Shown here: positions 7,924 through 17,640 of the stretch, one piece after another
Layout: each line of letters opens with the position of its first letter
Position numbering within the stretch: the stretch's first letter is position 1
NCBI GenBank assembly: GCA_945861415.1
Contig: CAMAUV010000010.1
Coordinates: 1 to 64,000 of the forward strand
From: Akkermansia muciniphila
GTDB lineage: Bacteria > Verrucomicrobiota > Verrucomicrobiia > Verrucomicrobiales > V1-33
Direction: 5' to 3'
DNA: 64,000 nucleotides
The notes under the pieces: model-generated
What the model was told of the DNA's origin: nothing
Databases searched by the model: none
The model's input: the letters and a program-made list of their open reading frames with translations, nothing else
Position numbers and translations under genes: made by a program

Positions 7924-9150
7924 ATGGCTATCAGGCTCGACACCGCAGTTGTCCGCGGCGAACTCAGTAATGAGTCGCCCGGCATCGTTAACGGACGCAT
8001 TTGGCTGCTCGGCAGGGCAGAACCGCTGGCGCTTAGCCTTCGCGGCAACTTCCTGCGTGACATCGCAGGATGTGCGCTGAAATTTACCAATGCCGACCCC
8101 GAACGCGAGGTGTTGTGCGATCTGGTTTTTGCGGAACAAAACGGTGCCGTTGGAGACATGACCGCCAGCCGCAAGACGCACATCGCCACGGTGGATGACG
8201 AACAGCTGATGAAGCTGATGGAGGCCAAACAGCCAATCCCTACACGGCTAGCGAACTGCTTGTATCTGGAATGGTTCAGCGAAGCGAACGGTCGCGTGGT
8301 GATCGAGTCCACGGACTTCGAACTTGAGATTGGCACGCCGGTGTGGAGCATGAGCGCCGAGGATGAGGCCAAACAGATGGTGGAAAGTCAGCAGACTTTT
8401 CACCGCTACCTTAATGCCATTACCGGCATGGATCTGGATGACGATAAAGAGGAAGAGGACGAAGAGGAGGACGAAGAGGAGGACGAAGAGGAGGACGAAG
8501 AGGAGGACGACGATTCCTTTGGCAATCTCAAGCCGCTGGACGAGTTCGAGTGGGAGCAGGAACTGCGCGACGGAGACCGCCGGGCGGAGGCCTATCAGGA
8601 GGCGTTCGACCGCTACCATGATCACCCGGACCGTGAGCGCCTCATTGCCGAGGCCATGGGCTGGAATCCCGAAGAGCTGGACGAGGAACTCGAGGAACTT
8701 CACGACCACCTCGAGGAGGATCCGCAGGTGCTGATGGAGTGCGCCAGTCATCTGGCCGAGGATGAAGAGGAGAGTCACCATCCGCTAAGCCGCCGGGCCA
8801 TGTCCTTCGCGCTCAACCTGCAGACGGAGGCCGAGGGTCGGGGCCTGCTCGATCCCCGTGCCGTCAAGGACAGTCCGGTGCTGATGATCATAGTGAGTGT
8901 CATCACGCTGGGCGGCAAACTGGTGGCCGCGCTGGATCCCATCATGCAGGGAGCCGAGCCGGAGAAAGGTCTCGTCATCGCGATGCTGAAGCGCGCCCAG
9001 GTGCCGCTCAACGAAGCGCTCCACGCGCTGGGCACCATCCATCTCAAAGGGGTGGGAAAAGACACGCGTAGCTGGCTGGCCGGGGTGCGGAATGAATTGT
9101 TCGCGCTGCGCAATGACATTCTCGACCTGATGAGAGAACTGCGCGCGTAG
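7924..9150 (+). CDS. Conserved hypothetical protein with acidic repeat linker
   Basis: A 408-residue cytoplasmic protein from the ATG at 7924 (MAIRLDTAVVRGELSN). An in-frame GTG at 7843 would add 27 residues of poor quality. An N-terminal beta-rich part of about 170 residues is followed by an extremely acidic linker of Glu/Asp encoded by an exact 12-bp repeat. Then comes an acidic helical middle (EELDEELEELHDHLEED) and a C-terminal helical part of about 110 residues. I do not recognise a domain. The next gene, murI, follows after 75 bases in the same direction. Confidence 0.7.
   Translation: MAIRLDTAVVRGELSNESPGIVNGRIWLLGRAEPLALSLRGNFLRDIAGCALKFTNADPEREVLCDLVFAEQNGAVGDMTASRKTHIATVDDEQLMKLMEAKQPIPTRLANCLYLEWFSEANGRVVIESTDFELEIGTPVWSMSAEDEAKQMVESQQTFHRYLNAITGMDLDDDKEEEDEEEDEEEDEEEDEEEDDDSFGNLKPLDEFEWEQELRDGDRRAEAYQEAFDRYHDHPDRERLIAEAMGWNPEELDEELEELHDHLEEDPQVLMECASHLAEDEEESHHPLSRRAMSFALNLQTEAEGRGLLDPRAVKDSPVLMIIVSVITLGGKLVAALDPIMQGAEPEKGLVIAMLKRAQVPLNEALHALGTIHLKGVGKDTRSWLAGVRNELFALRNDILDLMRELRA
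8461..8508 (+). repeat. Four exact 12-bp tandem repeats in coding sequence
   Basis: GAAGAGGAGGAC is repeated four times without mismatch, with a degenerate copy just before it at 8449-8460. Each unit encodes EEED, so copy-number change keeps the frame. The repeat lengthens the acidic linker of the surrounding gene. Confidence 0.9.
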
Positions 9151-9225
9151 TCATACTCTCGCCGGGCCAAACATGGGCCTTGAGTCTTCAAATGCCGTGC
9201 GGCAGTGCAGGGTTCCTTTTTTCTC

Positions 9226-10065
9226 ATGAACGATCTTCCGATTGGCATCTTCGACTCCGGCGTAGGCGGGCTTACCGTGCTCCGCGCCATCCGCCGTTGT
9301 TTGCCAGGGGAGCACCTCATTTATCTGGGAGACACCGCGCGGGTTCCTTACGGCAACAAATCGCCCGCTACCGTAACTCGCTACAGTATGGAGGACGCGG
9401 AGTTTCTGACGAAGAAGGGAGTGAAAATGATCGTGGTCGCTTGCAATACGGCCAGTGCGCTGGCGGCCCCGGAATTGCGCGCCCAGTTTCCCGGCCTGCT
9501 GATTCTGGGAATGATCGGCCCGGGCTCAAGAGCCGCGGCGGTGGCGACCAAAAACAGGCACATTGGGATCATCGCCACGGCGGCCACCGTGGGTAGCGGT
9601 GCCTACGAGAGCCGCATACGCGAGACTTTTGCCGTGGCGGGAGATGCCGCGCCCGTTTTTGTCGTCAGCCGGGCCTGTCCTCTCTTCGTTCCGCTGGTGG
9701 AGGAGGGAGAAACGGAATCAGAGATCGCGCGCATGGTGGCGGCGAAATACCTTGCCGGGCTGCAGGATGAAGGAATCGATACGCTGGTGCTGGGCTGCAC
9801 GCACTACCCGCTGCTCAAGGGAGTCATTGCGGGCGCGATGGGGCCAAGAGTCACCCTTGTGGACAGCGCGGAGGCGGCTGCGGCGGAGACGGAGCAACTA
9901 CTCGCGGAGCGCGGTCTCCTGCGCGATGCAGATTCTGGGGGCACGGAGCAGTTTTACGTGACGGACGCAGCCGCGACGTTTAACCGCATCGCAGAGGCAT
10001 TCCTCGGCCGCGCGCCGCAGCATCTGGAGCTTGCTGCATGGGACGGCAGGACGGAGCAGGCTTAA
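9226..10065 (+). CDS. murI: Glutamate racemase
   Basis: A 279-residue enzyme converting L- to D-glutamate for peptidoglycan. It has the N-terminal [16 protein letters not shown] motif, the first catalytic Cys in VVACNTASA (Cys73), and the second in [11 protein letters not shown] (Cys191). Start chosen at ATG 9226 (MNDLPIG); the frame extends seven residues further upstream without support. The TAA overlaps the stop of the convergent downstream gene by four bases (TTAA at 10062-10065). Confidence 0.95.
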   Translation: MNDLPIGIFDSGVGGLTVLRAIRRCLPGEHLIYLGDTARVPYGNKSPATVTRYSMEDAEFLTKKGVKMIVVACNTASALAAPELRAQFPGLLILGMIGPGSRAAAVATKNRHIGIIATAATVGSGAYESRIRETFAVAGDAAPVFVVSRACPLFVPLVEEGETESEIARMVAAKYLAGLQDEGIDTLVLGCTHYPLLKGVIAGAMGPRVTLVDSAEAAAAETEQLLAERGLLRDADSGGTEQFYVTDAAATFNRIAEAFLGRAPQHLELAAWDGRTEQA

Positions 10066-11054
10066 TCCTTGGCGTCCGCAGCGGCTTCCATAATGCGGAA
10101 CATCTCAAAGCCCATGCGCATGGATTCCATTCGTGACTTCTGGCTCTGCACGAAGAGCTCGAATTGTTCCGGGGTGAGAATTTCCTTCACTTTGGACTGC
10201 ACCTGCTGCTGCAGGGCGGTATTCTGCTCCACAAACCGGTCCACTTTGGCGTCAGTGAGCGCATCCGGGCTCAATCCCGCGGGATTGCTCAGGTCGTTGT
10301 CGAATTTAAACGCCTGCCGCTCATTGAACATGGCATCCATGAGCTTCGACTCAGCGGCCTCATCCAGTGCGAGGTTTTTTTCCTTCAGCATGGAGTTCAG
10401 CACCTTGAGTTGCTCCCGTTCCGGCTGGCTTTGCTCATAGCGCTCGAAGGTTTTGTAGGGCTCGTCGCCCATGGCTTCCTTGAGCTTTGCTTCAGCATCT
10501 TTGGCCGCGGCCGTCAGGCGGTCGGCGGCCGCCTTCTTGTCCTCGAGGCTGGCGCTCTTGTCCATCAGCACCAGACCGTCCTGCATTTTCGCAGCGGTGC
10601 TACTGCTTAGAATGGCCAGCACGGCGTCACGCTTCGCCGGGTCCAGCTTCATGTCATCAAAGAGATCGCGGTATTGCAGTTCCAGTTGGGCGCCGGTTTG
10701 AGCCTTGATGAAATCCAGCGACTCCTTGGATTTCAGCATTTTGGCCAGACCACTTCCGAAATCACTGCCCGGCTTGTCCGTCGGACCGGTGCCTTCGGGT
10801 TTCTTGCGGCTTGGATCCTTAAGCCCCTCGTCTTCCAGCGGGACGATGCCTTCCAGTCCGGAGGGGCCTTTACTTTTCACATCGACGCCAGCCAGCAGGT
10901 TCGCTTTGATACGGGCGGCCTTGGAGAGCGAGGTGTTCTCTGTTTTCAACTGCGCCAGCTCCTTTTCCATACGCGAGTGCTCGAGCCACTGCCAAAGGCT
11001 GAAGCCGCCCAGACCGGCGCAGGCGAGAGAGAGAAGAATCACGAGAGCTTTCAT
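10062..11054 (-). CDS. Single-span membrane protein with coiled coil, unknown function
   Basis: Taking the Met at 11054, the protein has 330 residues: an N-terminal hydrophobic anchor ([19 protein letters not shown]) and a short heptad stretch ([15 protein letters not shown]). A charged, helix-rich domain follows, with a Pro/Gly-rich linker near residues 65-100. Conserved-looking features near the end are [17 protein letters not shown] and several Met residues. I do not recognise a family, though the ending is like periplasmic helical proteins (Spy/CpxP-like LTPEQ motif). An upstream extension to 11213 is possible but looks non-coding. Confidence 0.6.
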   Translation of the reverse strand: MKALVILLSLACAGLGGFSLWQWLEHSRMEKELAQLKTENTSLSKAARIKANLLAGVDVKSKGPSGLEGIVPLEDEGLKDPSRKKPEGTGPTDKPGSDFGSGLAKMLKSKESLDFIKAQTGAQLELQYRDLFDDMKLDPAKRDAVLAILSSSTAAKMQDGLVLMDKSASLEDKKAAADRLTAAAKDAEAKLKEAMGDEPYKTFERYEQSQPEREQLKVLNSMLKEKNLALDEAAESKLMDAMFNERQAFKFDNDLSNPAGLSPDALTDAKVDRFVEQNTALQQQVQSKVKEILTPEQFELFVQSQKSRMESMRMGFEMFRIMEAAADAKD

Positions 11055-11244
11055 ATAGCCCCACCTATGCCTCATCACTCCCCAGCGTCTATTGCGGATT
11101 TCCGGGTTCTCAATTTGAGGCGCGATTTCAACCGCATCTGTGCCGAATTCCTCCACTGGTGCCCGGGCAAGGCGAGGGCTAGCTGGCTGGCGGAAATGGC
11201 TGAGCCTTGACAAAACGTCTGCCGGGTTTACGTTCCACTAATCA

Positions 11245-11676
11245 ATGGTTGCTCTTCCGCGCATACTTCTTTCCCTGCTGACCGTTATGGCCGTGGCCAT
11301 GGCGCAGTTGGCTGGATTGCACAGCGGATGGGCCTGCGAATGCTCCGGAGAACCGGTGCCCGTAGAGCAGCAATGGTGCAGTGGCAGTGACTGCCATGAG
11401 CATCACCCCGGTGAGGACCATGAGGACCATCATGCTCCCGGCGGGCACCAACATGAGGAATTGCGGGACGCTCTGGAACTGATGACCTCCGCACCTCTAA
11501 ATTGTCCCCCCCCCCTGCTGTTGGAATACCCGTTGCCTGTGCCTGCGGAGCTGGGCATCCGGCTGGCCGAAGTCCGGCAGGCGGAAATGCATGCGTCGCA
11601 TTCATGGCTGGAGGATCCGGGCGGTTGGAGACCCCAGGAAGATTATGCCCGGCGGACCGCCGTGCTCCTGATTTGA
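11245..11676 (+). CDS. Exported His-rich protein at the head of the metal efflux operon
   Basis: A 143-residue protein with a signal peptide (about residues 1-30, ending near HSGWACECSG). A ligand-rich segment around residues 30-70 has several Cys (CEC, CSGSDC) and many His with acidic residues (HEHHPGEDHEDHH). The rest is Pro/Leu-rich without a known domain. The His/Cys cluster suggests binding of a soft or borderline metal such as Cu, Zn or Co in the periplasm. It stands first in the run with channel, adaptor and pump genes, so it may be a metal buffer or sensor for them. This role is inferred from composition and context. Confidence 0.65.
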   Translation: MVALPRILLSLLTVMAVAMAQLAGLHSGWACECSGEPVPVEQQWCSGSDCHEHHPGEDHEDHHAPGGHQHEELRDALELMTSAPLNCPPPLLLEYPLPVPAELGIRLAEVRQAEMHASHSWLEDPGGWRPQEDYARRTAVLLI

Positions 11677-11777
11677 TACGGAAGCGCTGAACCGCTGCGG
11701 CACGGGTGTGCCGTGGCTTCGCCATGCCTTGCCCGGCGGGACTCCGTAAGGGCGCATTCAGCCAACCGTTTCAACTC

Positions 11778-12983
11778 ATGTATCGAATACTTTTTGCCTT
11801 ATTACTTACTCTCAGCAGCGCCGCCGCCCGCACCTTCACCATCGAAGGCGCCGTCGAGCGGGCGCGTTCCGCCAATCCCGATCTCGCCGCCGCCCGCCTT
11901 GGCATCGAGCAGGCGCGGGCGCGTGTCATGCAGTCGGGCCGAAAGGCGAATCCTAATCTGGAAGTAGAGTGGAAGCCGAATGTTGCTCAACCGAAGGAGT
12001 TCACCTTCAGTGCGGGATTCGTGCAGCGGTTTCCGCTCACGAAGAAGCTGTGGTTCGAGCGCGCCGTGAGCGAAGCCGAACTTCGCGCCGCCGAAGCCGA
12101 AGTGCTCAACGCCGCCCGCCTGCTAACCTCCGAAGTGCGGGCCGCTGCGGTGAAGCTGCTCGCGCTCAAAGACCAGCAAACCCTGCTGGAAAAGAAGCGC
12201 GCTCATAGTCGCGAACTCGCCGCCGATGCCGAAAAAACCGCAAAAGCCGGAGAAGGTTCCTCACTGGATGCCGCGCGACTTGAACTGGAGGCGGAACAGG
12301 TCGCTCTCGAGCTGCTGCCAATAGAAACCGCCCGCGCTGCCCTCACCGGGGAATTCCGCACGCTCGTGAGTATCCCCGCCAAAGAACCGCTCGTCATCGC
12401 CGGAAAGCTCGAGGAACCGGTCGCGGCAGACGGCGCGGCGAATCCCGCGCAGCGTCCCGACTATCAGGCCGCTCAAGCCAAAGAGGAAGCCGCCCGCGCC
12501 GGCATAGACCTCGCCCGCGCCGGAAAATGGGACGATGCCAGCTATGGCATCGCTTACGAACGCGAACACAACTACGACGCCGGCGATGGCAGCCAGCGTG
12601 ACAACTTTATTGGCTTCAAATTCAGCATCCCGTGGCCACTGCGGAACAAAAACGAGGGCGAAATCGCCGAAGCTGGAGCCTCCACTGCCCGCGCACAGCA
12701 GGAACGCGAAGCCCTCGCCGCGCGAATCCGCGCCGAATCCGCCACCGCTGCCGCGGAAATGGCCGCCGCAGAGCAGATCATCACCCAATCCCGCGGCGGG
12801 TTGCTCGAAAAGGCGGTCGCCCTCGAAGACCGTCTGCTCGCCGCGCATAAGCTGGGAAAGGTGCCCATGAGCGATGTTCTCCGCACCCGCGAGCAGCGGT
12901 TCGCGCTCGAAACCGCCCGCATCGCCGCCCTCCGCGACTGGCACCTCGCCCGCGTCCGCCTGCTCGCCGCTCAGGGGCGCTAA
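11778..12983 (+). CDS. TolC-family outer-membrane channel of the metal efflux pump
   Basis: A 401-residue protein from the Met at 11778, with signal peptide (YRILFALLLTLSSAAARTF). Two long alpha-helical repeats rich in Ala and Glu are typical of outer-membrane efflux (OEP/TolC, CzcC-like) proteins: ERARSANPDLAAARLGIEQAR opens the first and PDYQAAQAKEEAARAGIDLAR the second. It would form the outer-membrane duct for the adaptor and RND pump encoded downstream. Slightly short for the family but complete. The 24 upstream in-frame codons look non-coding. Confidence 0.85.
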   Translation: MYRILFALLLTLSSAAARTFTIEGAVERARSANPDLAAARLGIEQARARVMQSGRKANPNLEVEWKPNVAQPKEFTFSAGFVQRFPLTKKLWFERAVSEAELRAAEAEVLNAARLLTSEVRAAAVKLLALKDQQTLLEKKRAHSRELAADAEKTAKAGEGSSLDAARLELEAEQVALELLPIETARAALTGEFRTLVSIPAKEPLVIAGKLEEPVAADGAANPAQRPDYQAAQAKEEAARAGIDLARAGKWDDASYGIAYEREHNYDAGDGSQRDNFIGFKFSIPWPLRNKNEGEIAEAGASTARAQQEREALAARIRAESATAAAEMAAAEQIITQSRGGLLEKAVALEDRLLAAHKLGKVPMSDVLRTREQRFALETARIAALRDWHLARVRLLAAQGR

Positions 12984-13003
12984 CCTCACCTCTTACAAAT
13001 CCC

Positions 13004-13357
13004 ATGACCGCCCAACTCATCACCAAAGCCCTCGTCAGCGGTGCCATTATCGCCGCCGTCTCCGAACTCGCGAAGCGCAACAATGCCGTCGCGAGCATTG
13101 TGCATTCGTTGCCGCTCACTTCGCTCATCGCCTTCGTCTGGCTCTATGCCGGCACGAAGGACGCCGAACTCATCGGACGCCACGCCTACGGCACCTTTTG
13201 GTTCGTGCTGCCCACCCTGCCGATGTTCCTGCTCATGCCTTGGCTCATCAAGATTCTGGGCGGCTTCTGGCCTGCGCTTGGCGCCGGCATCGCAGGTACG
13301 GTCGGTCTCTACTTCCTCACCATGCGCCTGCTCGATGCCGCCGGCGTTAAACTTTGA
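13004..13357 (+). CDS. DUF3147-like small membrane protein
   Basis: A 117-residue protein with four hydrophobic segments (ALVSGAIIAAVSEL, PLTSLIAFVWLYA, FWFVLPTLPMFLLMPW, GFWPALGAGIAGTVGLYFL). The pattern matches DUF3147-type inner-membrane proteins, which have no assigned activity. It lies between the channel and adaptor genes with gaps of 20 and 6 bases, so it is very likely co-transcribed with the efflux pump. It could help pump assembly or carry out a separate transport step; nothing in the sequence decides this. Confidence 0.7.
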   Translation: MTAQLITKALVSGAIIAAVSELAKRNNAVASIVHSLPLTSLIAFVWLYAGTKDAELIGRHAYGTFWFVLPTLPMFLLMPWLIKILGGFWPALGAGIAGTVGLYFLTMRLLDAAGVKL

Positions 13358-13363
13358 TTCTTC

Positions 13364-14482
13364 ATGAGATACCTTACGCCACTTTTTCTCCTCGCCTTCG
13401 TGCTGCCCTCGGCAGCTGAACGGAAGCCGGACGTCATTCTCGACGAGGAACGCATTGCTCTGCTTGGTATCGAAACCGTCGAAGCCTCACCGGAGACATT
13501 TGAAGAAACCACTTTCTCGCTGGGGCGCATCAAAGTGCTCCCCGGAAAGTCAGCCGTGCTCAGCAGCCGCATTCAGGGCCGTGCGCATTCCGTACTCGCC
13601 CTGCCGGACATGCGCTGCGAGCAGGGCGATGAACTCGTCTGGGTGGAAAGCCGCCAGCCGGGCGACCCCCCTCCCACGATTCGCCTGGACGCACCTATTG
13701 CCGGCCTCATTTCCAAAGTGAACATCGCGCAGGGCCAGCCCATCGAGCCCAGCGATGCGCTCGTGGAAATCGTGGATCTCAGCATTGTGGAAGCCGCTGC
13801 TGCCGTTCCGGAACATCTCGCAGGCAAGCTCCAGAAAGGTCAAAAGGCTCGCATCAAAGTCCCAGCCTTTCCTAACAAAGAATGGGAAGCAGAACTCGTC
13901 CACCTCGGTGCCGCCGCCGATGAAATCACCGGCACGCAAGAAGCCGCCTTCCATGTGCAAAACGATGACGAACTCCTCCGCCCCGGAATGCGCGCAGAGT
14001 TTCATATCCTCACTGCCTCGCGCGGGGAGGTCACGGCGCTGCCGCGTGCCGCCCTGCAGGGCGATGTGGGCGGGCGTTACGTCTTTATTAAATGCTACGA
14101 CGTGCCAAATGCCTATTGGAAGATTCCCGTCAGCACGGGTGCCATGAATGACCGCGTGGTGGAAATCACCGCGGGCCTCAACCCCGGCGACGAAGTCGTC
14201 ACCAAAGGTTCCTACAGCCTCGCCTTTGCCGGAAAAGGCAACGTCTCCCTCAAAGACGCCCTCGATGCCGCTCACGGCCACCCGCACAACGAAGATGGCA
14301 GCGAAATGACGAAGGAACAAATCGTCGCCCAGCAGGCGGGCGGCACCGCCGCAGGTCATACGCACGATCATGATCATGACCACGGACTGATCTGGAAAAT
14401 CACTACCGGCGTGCTCGTGCTTCTGCTGGTGATCCAAAGGCTAGTTCGCAGAGGCTCCTCACAGAAACAGGAGACTGTCTAA
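13364..14482 (+). CDS. RND periplasmic adaptor with His-rich tail and C-terminal anchor
   Basis: A 372-residue membrane-fusion protein of the CusB/CzcB type: signal peptide (residues 1-18), then lipoyl/barrel-sandwich and beta-barrel segments (GRIKVLPGKSAVLSSRIQGR, DAPIAGLISKVNIAQGQPI) up to about residue 300. Unusually, the end has GHTHDHDHDHG followed by a hydrophobic helix (ITTGVLVLLLVIQRLV) and a basic tail. The adaptor may therefore be held in the inner membrane at its C-terminus with a metal-binding His cluster next to the membrane. Its TAA overlaps the pump start (TAATG). Confidence 0.85.
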   Translation: MRYLTPLFLLAFVLPSAAERKPDVILDEERIALLGIETVEASPETFEETTFSLGRIKVLPGKSAVLSSRIQGRAHSVLALPDMRCEQGDELVWVESRQPGDPPPTIRLDAPIAGLISKVNIAQGQPIEPSDALVEIVDLSIVEAAAAVPEHLAGKLQKGQKARIKVPAFPNKEWEAELVHLGAAADEITGTQEAAFHVQNDDELLRPGMRAEFHILTASRGEVTALPRAALQGDVGGRYVFIKCYDVPNAYWKIPVSTGAMNDRVVEITAGLNPGDEVVTKGSYSLAFAGKGNVSLKDALDAAHGHPHNEDGSEMTKEQIVAQQAGGTAAGHTHDHDHDHGLIWKITTGVLVLLLVIQRLVRRGSSQKQETV

Positions 14483-17400
14483 TGCTTAATCATCTCATCC
14501 GTTGGTCCCTCGCGCACCGCGCTATCATCTTTGCGGCGGCAGTGCTGCTGGTGATTTTTGGCTTCCAGACCATGCGCGATCTGCCTGTCGAGGTGCTGCC
14601 GGACATGACGAAGCCCACCGTCACGATCCTCACGGAATGCCCCGGTCTCGCGCCCGAGGAGGTGGAAAATCTCGTCACCCAGCCCATCGAGGTCGCCATT
14701 CAGGGGGTGGGCGGGCTTGACCGCCTGCGCTCCAACTCCGACGTGGGCCTCTCGCTCGTCTTTGTGGAGTTCGCGTGGGGCACCGACATCTACCGCGCAC
14801 GACAGCTCGTGCAGGAGCGCCTACAAACAGCCACCGCCAATTTACCCGGCAACATTCGTTCCGGCATGACGCCCGTGTCCTCGCTCATGGGCGAGATCCT
14901 GCTCATCGGCCTGCGCAGCAAGGACGGCGTGGTAAAACCCATGGACCTACGCACCTTTGCTGACTGGACCATGGCTCGCCGCCTTCAGAGCATCAAAGGC
15001 GTGGCCGAGGTGCTCGCCATCGGCGGCGGCGTGAAGCAAATCCATGTTCAGCCCGATCCCCGGAAGCTCGCCGCGTATGACATTTCCCGCAGCGAACTGG
15101 AATCTGCCGTGAACCGCGCCGCCGGCAATGCCACCAGCGGGTATCTACAGACAGGTTCCCAAGAAATCATGGTGCGCAATCTCGCCATGAACACCACCCC
15201 TGCGGCCCTCGCGGCCACCGTCATCTGCAGGACGGGCGAACGCAATGTGCTCATCTCCGACGTGGCGACTGTCACACACGGCGTCGAGACTATGCGTGGC
15301 GACGCGAGCATCGCCGTGAAACCTGAAAGGGAGGGTACCATGGGTGTAGTGCTTAGCATAGATAAGGCGCCCGGTTTCGACACCCTGCGGCTCACCAAAG
15401 ACATTGAGAACGCCCTTGAGGAAATGAAGCCAGCGCTTCCGCCCGGCGTGGAAGCCTTTATCATGTTCCGGCAGGGCGACTTCATTGAGCACGCCATCGG
15501 AAACCTAGAGGAAGCCATCCGCGACGGAGCCATTATGGTGACCATCGTGCTGTTCCTGTTCCTGCTCAATATCCGCACCACGCTCATCACGCTCACAGCC
15601 ATTCCGCTCTCCTTCGCGGTTACCGTTCTCAGCTTCAAATTGTTCGGCGTAAGCGTGAACAGCATGACGCTCGGAGGCCTCGCCGTCGCCATCGGCATGG
15701 TTGTAGACGATGCCATCGTCGATGTGGAAAACGTTTTTCGCCGACTCCGGGAGAATGCCGCGCGGCCACAACCTCTGCCGCGCATGGAAGTCATCGCGCG
15801 CGCCTCATCGGAAGTGCGGAACAGCATCCTTTACGCCACTTTGCTCATCGTGCTGGTGTTCCTGCCGCTGCTCGCGCTGGAAGGGCTGGAGGGCCGGCTC
15901 TTCACCCCCATCGCTATCGCTACCATAGTCAGCATGGGCGCGTCCTTTCTTGTTTCGCTCACCGTCATCCCCGCACTCAGCTCCGTGCTGCTGCGGCCAA
16001 GAGAAGGCCGCGCGCACCGCGACAGCTTGCTCGTGCGCGGCATGAAATGGCTCGTGGAGCGCACCTTCATCCGCTTCGCCCTCTGCGCTCCGTTGCCCGC
16101 CATCGCCCTTGTCGCCACCCTACTGGTGAGCGCAGCCATGCTATATCCCAAAATGGGGAAGGAATTCCTGCCCACCTTCAATGAAGGCAGCGCCACCATC
16201 TCCTTCGCCAGCCCGCCGGGCTCTTCGCTCGCGCACGCCAATGAACTCGGCGACATCGGCACCCGACTGCTCATGGAAGTTCCCGAAGTAAAAAGCGTAG
16301 GCCGCCGCGCTGGCCGTGCTGAGCGCGACGACCACGTCATGCCCGTCTCCGTGAATGAATTCGACGTCGAGTTTTACAAAGACGGACGTCCGCGAAAGGT
16401 AGTCTTTGAGGAAATCCGCAAAAAGCTCGGCGCCATTCCAGGCACTTTCACCAATGTCGGTCAGCCTATCGGCCACCGCCTCTCCCACATGCTCAGCGGT
16501 GCTTACTGGAAGATCGCCGTCAAAGTATTCGGCCCGGACCTTGATGTGCTCAGGGAGAAAGGCGCGCAAATCCGCGACCTCGGTCTAGCCATTCCTGGCC
16601 TCACTGATGTAGGCGTGGAGGCACAGGTGCCCATCCCGCAGATCATCATTGAGCCAGACCGCGACCGCGCAGAAGCCTATGGCCTCCAGCCTGGCGGTAT
16701 TAACGAACAAGTCTCCGCTCTGCTCGGCGGCCAGTCCCTAGCCGAACTCCGCGAAGGCCAGCGCACCGTGGAAATGGTGCTTCGGCTTGATCCCGGGTGG
16801 CGCAACGACCCTGAAAAACTCAACGAACTCCTCATCGAAATCCCTGACGGACGCCGCATCCCCCTGCGCCTAGTGGCTCATGTGCGTGAGGGTAAAGGCC
16901 CCAACGTTATCAACCGTGAGAACACCCAGCGCCGCATCGTCGTCGGAGCCAATACCAGCGAGCGCGACCTCGAAAGCCTCGTGAAAAAATGGGAGTCTGC
17001 GGTGAAGGAAAAAGTGTCTCTACCGGACGGTTATTTCGTCAGTTTTGAGGGTGAATATAAGTCCCAGCAGGCAGCGTCGAAGCGCATCCTCTTCATGTTC
17101 AGCATCGTCATCGGCATCATTGCCATCCTCCTCTACGCCTACTTCCGCAGCATCTCGCTCGCGCTGCAGGTCATGCTCAACATTCCGCTCGCCCTCATCG
17201 GTGCGCTGGTGCTCACGAAATACCTCATCAATAATATCAGCATCGCCACGCTGGTCGGGTTCATCGCCGTGGGCGGCATCGCCGCGCGGAATGGCATCAT
17301 GATGATCTCCCATTACCTCCACCTGATGAAACACGAGGGCGAGAAATTCTCCGCCGCCATGATCACCCGCGGCACGCTGGAGCGACTTGTGCCCGTGCTC

Positions 17401-17640
17401 ATGACTGCGCTGGCCGCCGGTATTGCGCTAATCCCGCTCATCCTCACTAGTGATGAGCCCGGAAAAGAAATTCTCTACCCCGTCGCCGTCGCTATCTGCG
17501 GCGGGCTCATCAGCTCCACCCTGCTCGACCTCGTGGTCACGCCCGCAGTCTTCTGGCTTCTAGGCCGCCGTGTCGCCGAGCGGCTCGCTCTGCCGGAATC
17601 TCCGGCCATAACCCAAAACCAAATAGAATCACAACCATGA
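14482..17640 (+). CDS. CusA/CzcA-type heavy-metal efflux RND pump
   Basis: A 1052-residue inner-membrane proton antiporter with the RND plan: first helix, large periplasmic loop, membrane bundle, second loop and second bundle. The fourth helix reads LAVAIGMVVDDAIVDVENVFRRL with Asp409 and Asp410, the proton-relay region of heavy-metal (HME) RND pumps. The N-terminus has DLPVEVLPDMTKPTVTI. Substrate cannot be set from the sequence; the DDAIVDVEN form differs from classical CusA (VDAAIVMIEN) and CzcA (VDGAVVM). The start overlaps the adaptor stop and the end overlaps the next gene (ATGA), showing translational coupling. Confidence 0.92.
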   Translation: MLNHLIRWSLAHRAIIFAAAVLLVIFGFQTMRDLPVEVLPDMTKPTVTILTECPGLAPEEVENLVTQPIEVAIQGVGGLDRLRSNSDVGLSLVFVEFAWGTDIYRARQLVQERLQTATANLPGNIRSGMTPVSSLMGEILLIGLRSKDGVVKPMDLRTFADWTMARRLQSIKGVAEVLAIGGGVKQIHVQPDPRKLAAYDISRSELESAVNRAAGNATSGYLQTGSQEIMVRNLAMNTTPAALAATVICRTGERNVLISDVATVTHGVETMRGDASIAVKPEREGTMGVVLSIDKAPGFDTLRLTKDIENALEEMKPALPPGVEAFIMFRQGDFIEHAIGNLEEAIRDGAIMVTIVLFLFLLNIRTTLITLTAIPLSFAVTVLSFKLFGVSVNSMTLGGLAVAIGMVVDDAIVDVENVFRRLRENAARPQPLPRMEVIARASSEVRNSILYATLLIVLVFLPLLALEGLEGRLFTPIAIATIVSMGASFLVSLTVIPALSSVLLRPREGRAHRDSLLVRGMKWLVERTFIRFALCAPLPAIALVATLLVSAAMLYPKMGKEFLPTFNEGSATISFASPPGSSLAHANELGDIGTRLLMEVPEVKSVGRRAGRAERDDHVMPVSVNEFDVEFYKDGRPRKVVFEEIRKKLGAIPGTFTNVGQPIGHRLSHMLSGAYWKIAVKVFGPDLDVLREKGAQIRDLGLAIPGLTDVGVEAQVPIPQIIIEPDRDRAEAYGLQPGGINEQVSALLGGQSLAELREGQRTVEMVLRLDPGWRNDPEKLNELLIEIPDGRRIPLRLVAHVREGKGPNVINRENTQRRIVVGANTSERDLESLVKKWESAVKEKVSLPDGYFVSFEGEYKSQQAASKRILFMFSIVIGIIAILLYAYFRSISLALQVMLNIPLALIGALVLTKYLINNISIATLVGFIAVGGIAARNGIMMISHYLHLMKHEGEKFSAAMITRGTLERLVPVLMTALAAGIALIPLILTSDEPGKEILYPVAVAICGGLISSTLLDLVVTPAVFWLLGRRVAERLALPESPAITQNQIESQP

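Noticed and set aside
8449..8508. Possible CRISPR-like array
   Set aside because: Copies are directly adjacent with no spacers and lie in a coding frame; same for 25735-25853.
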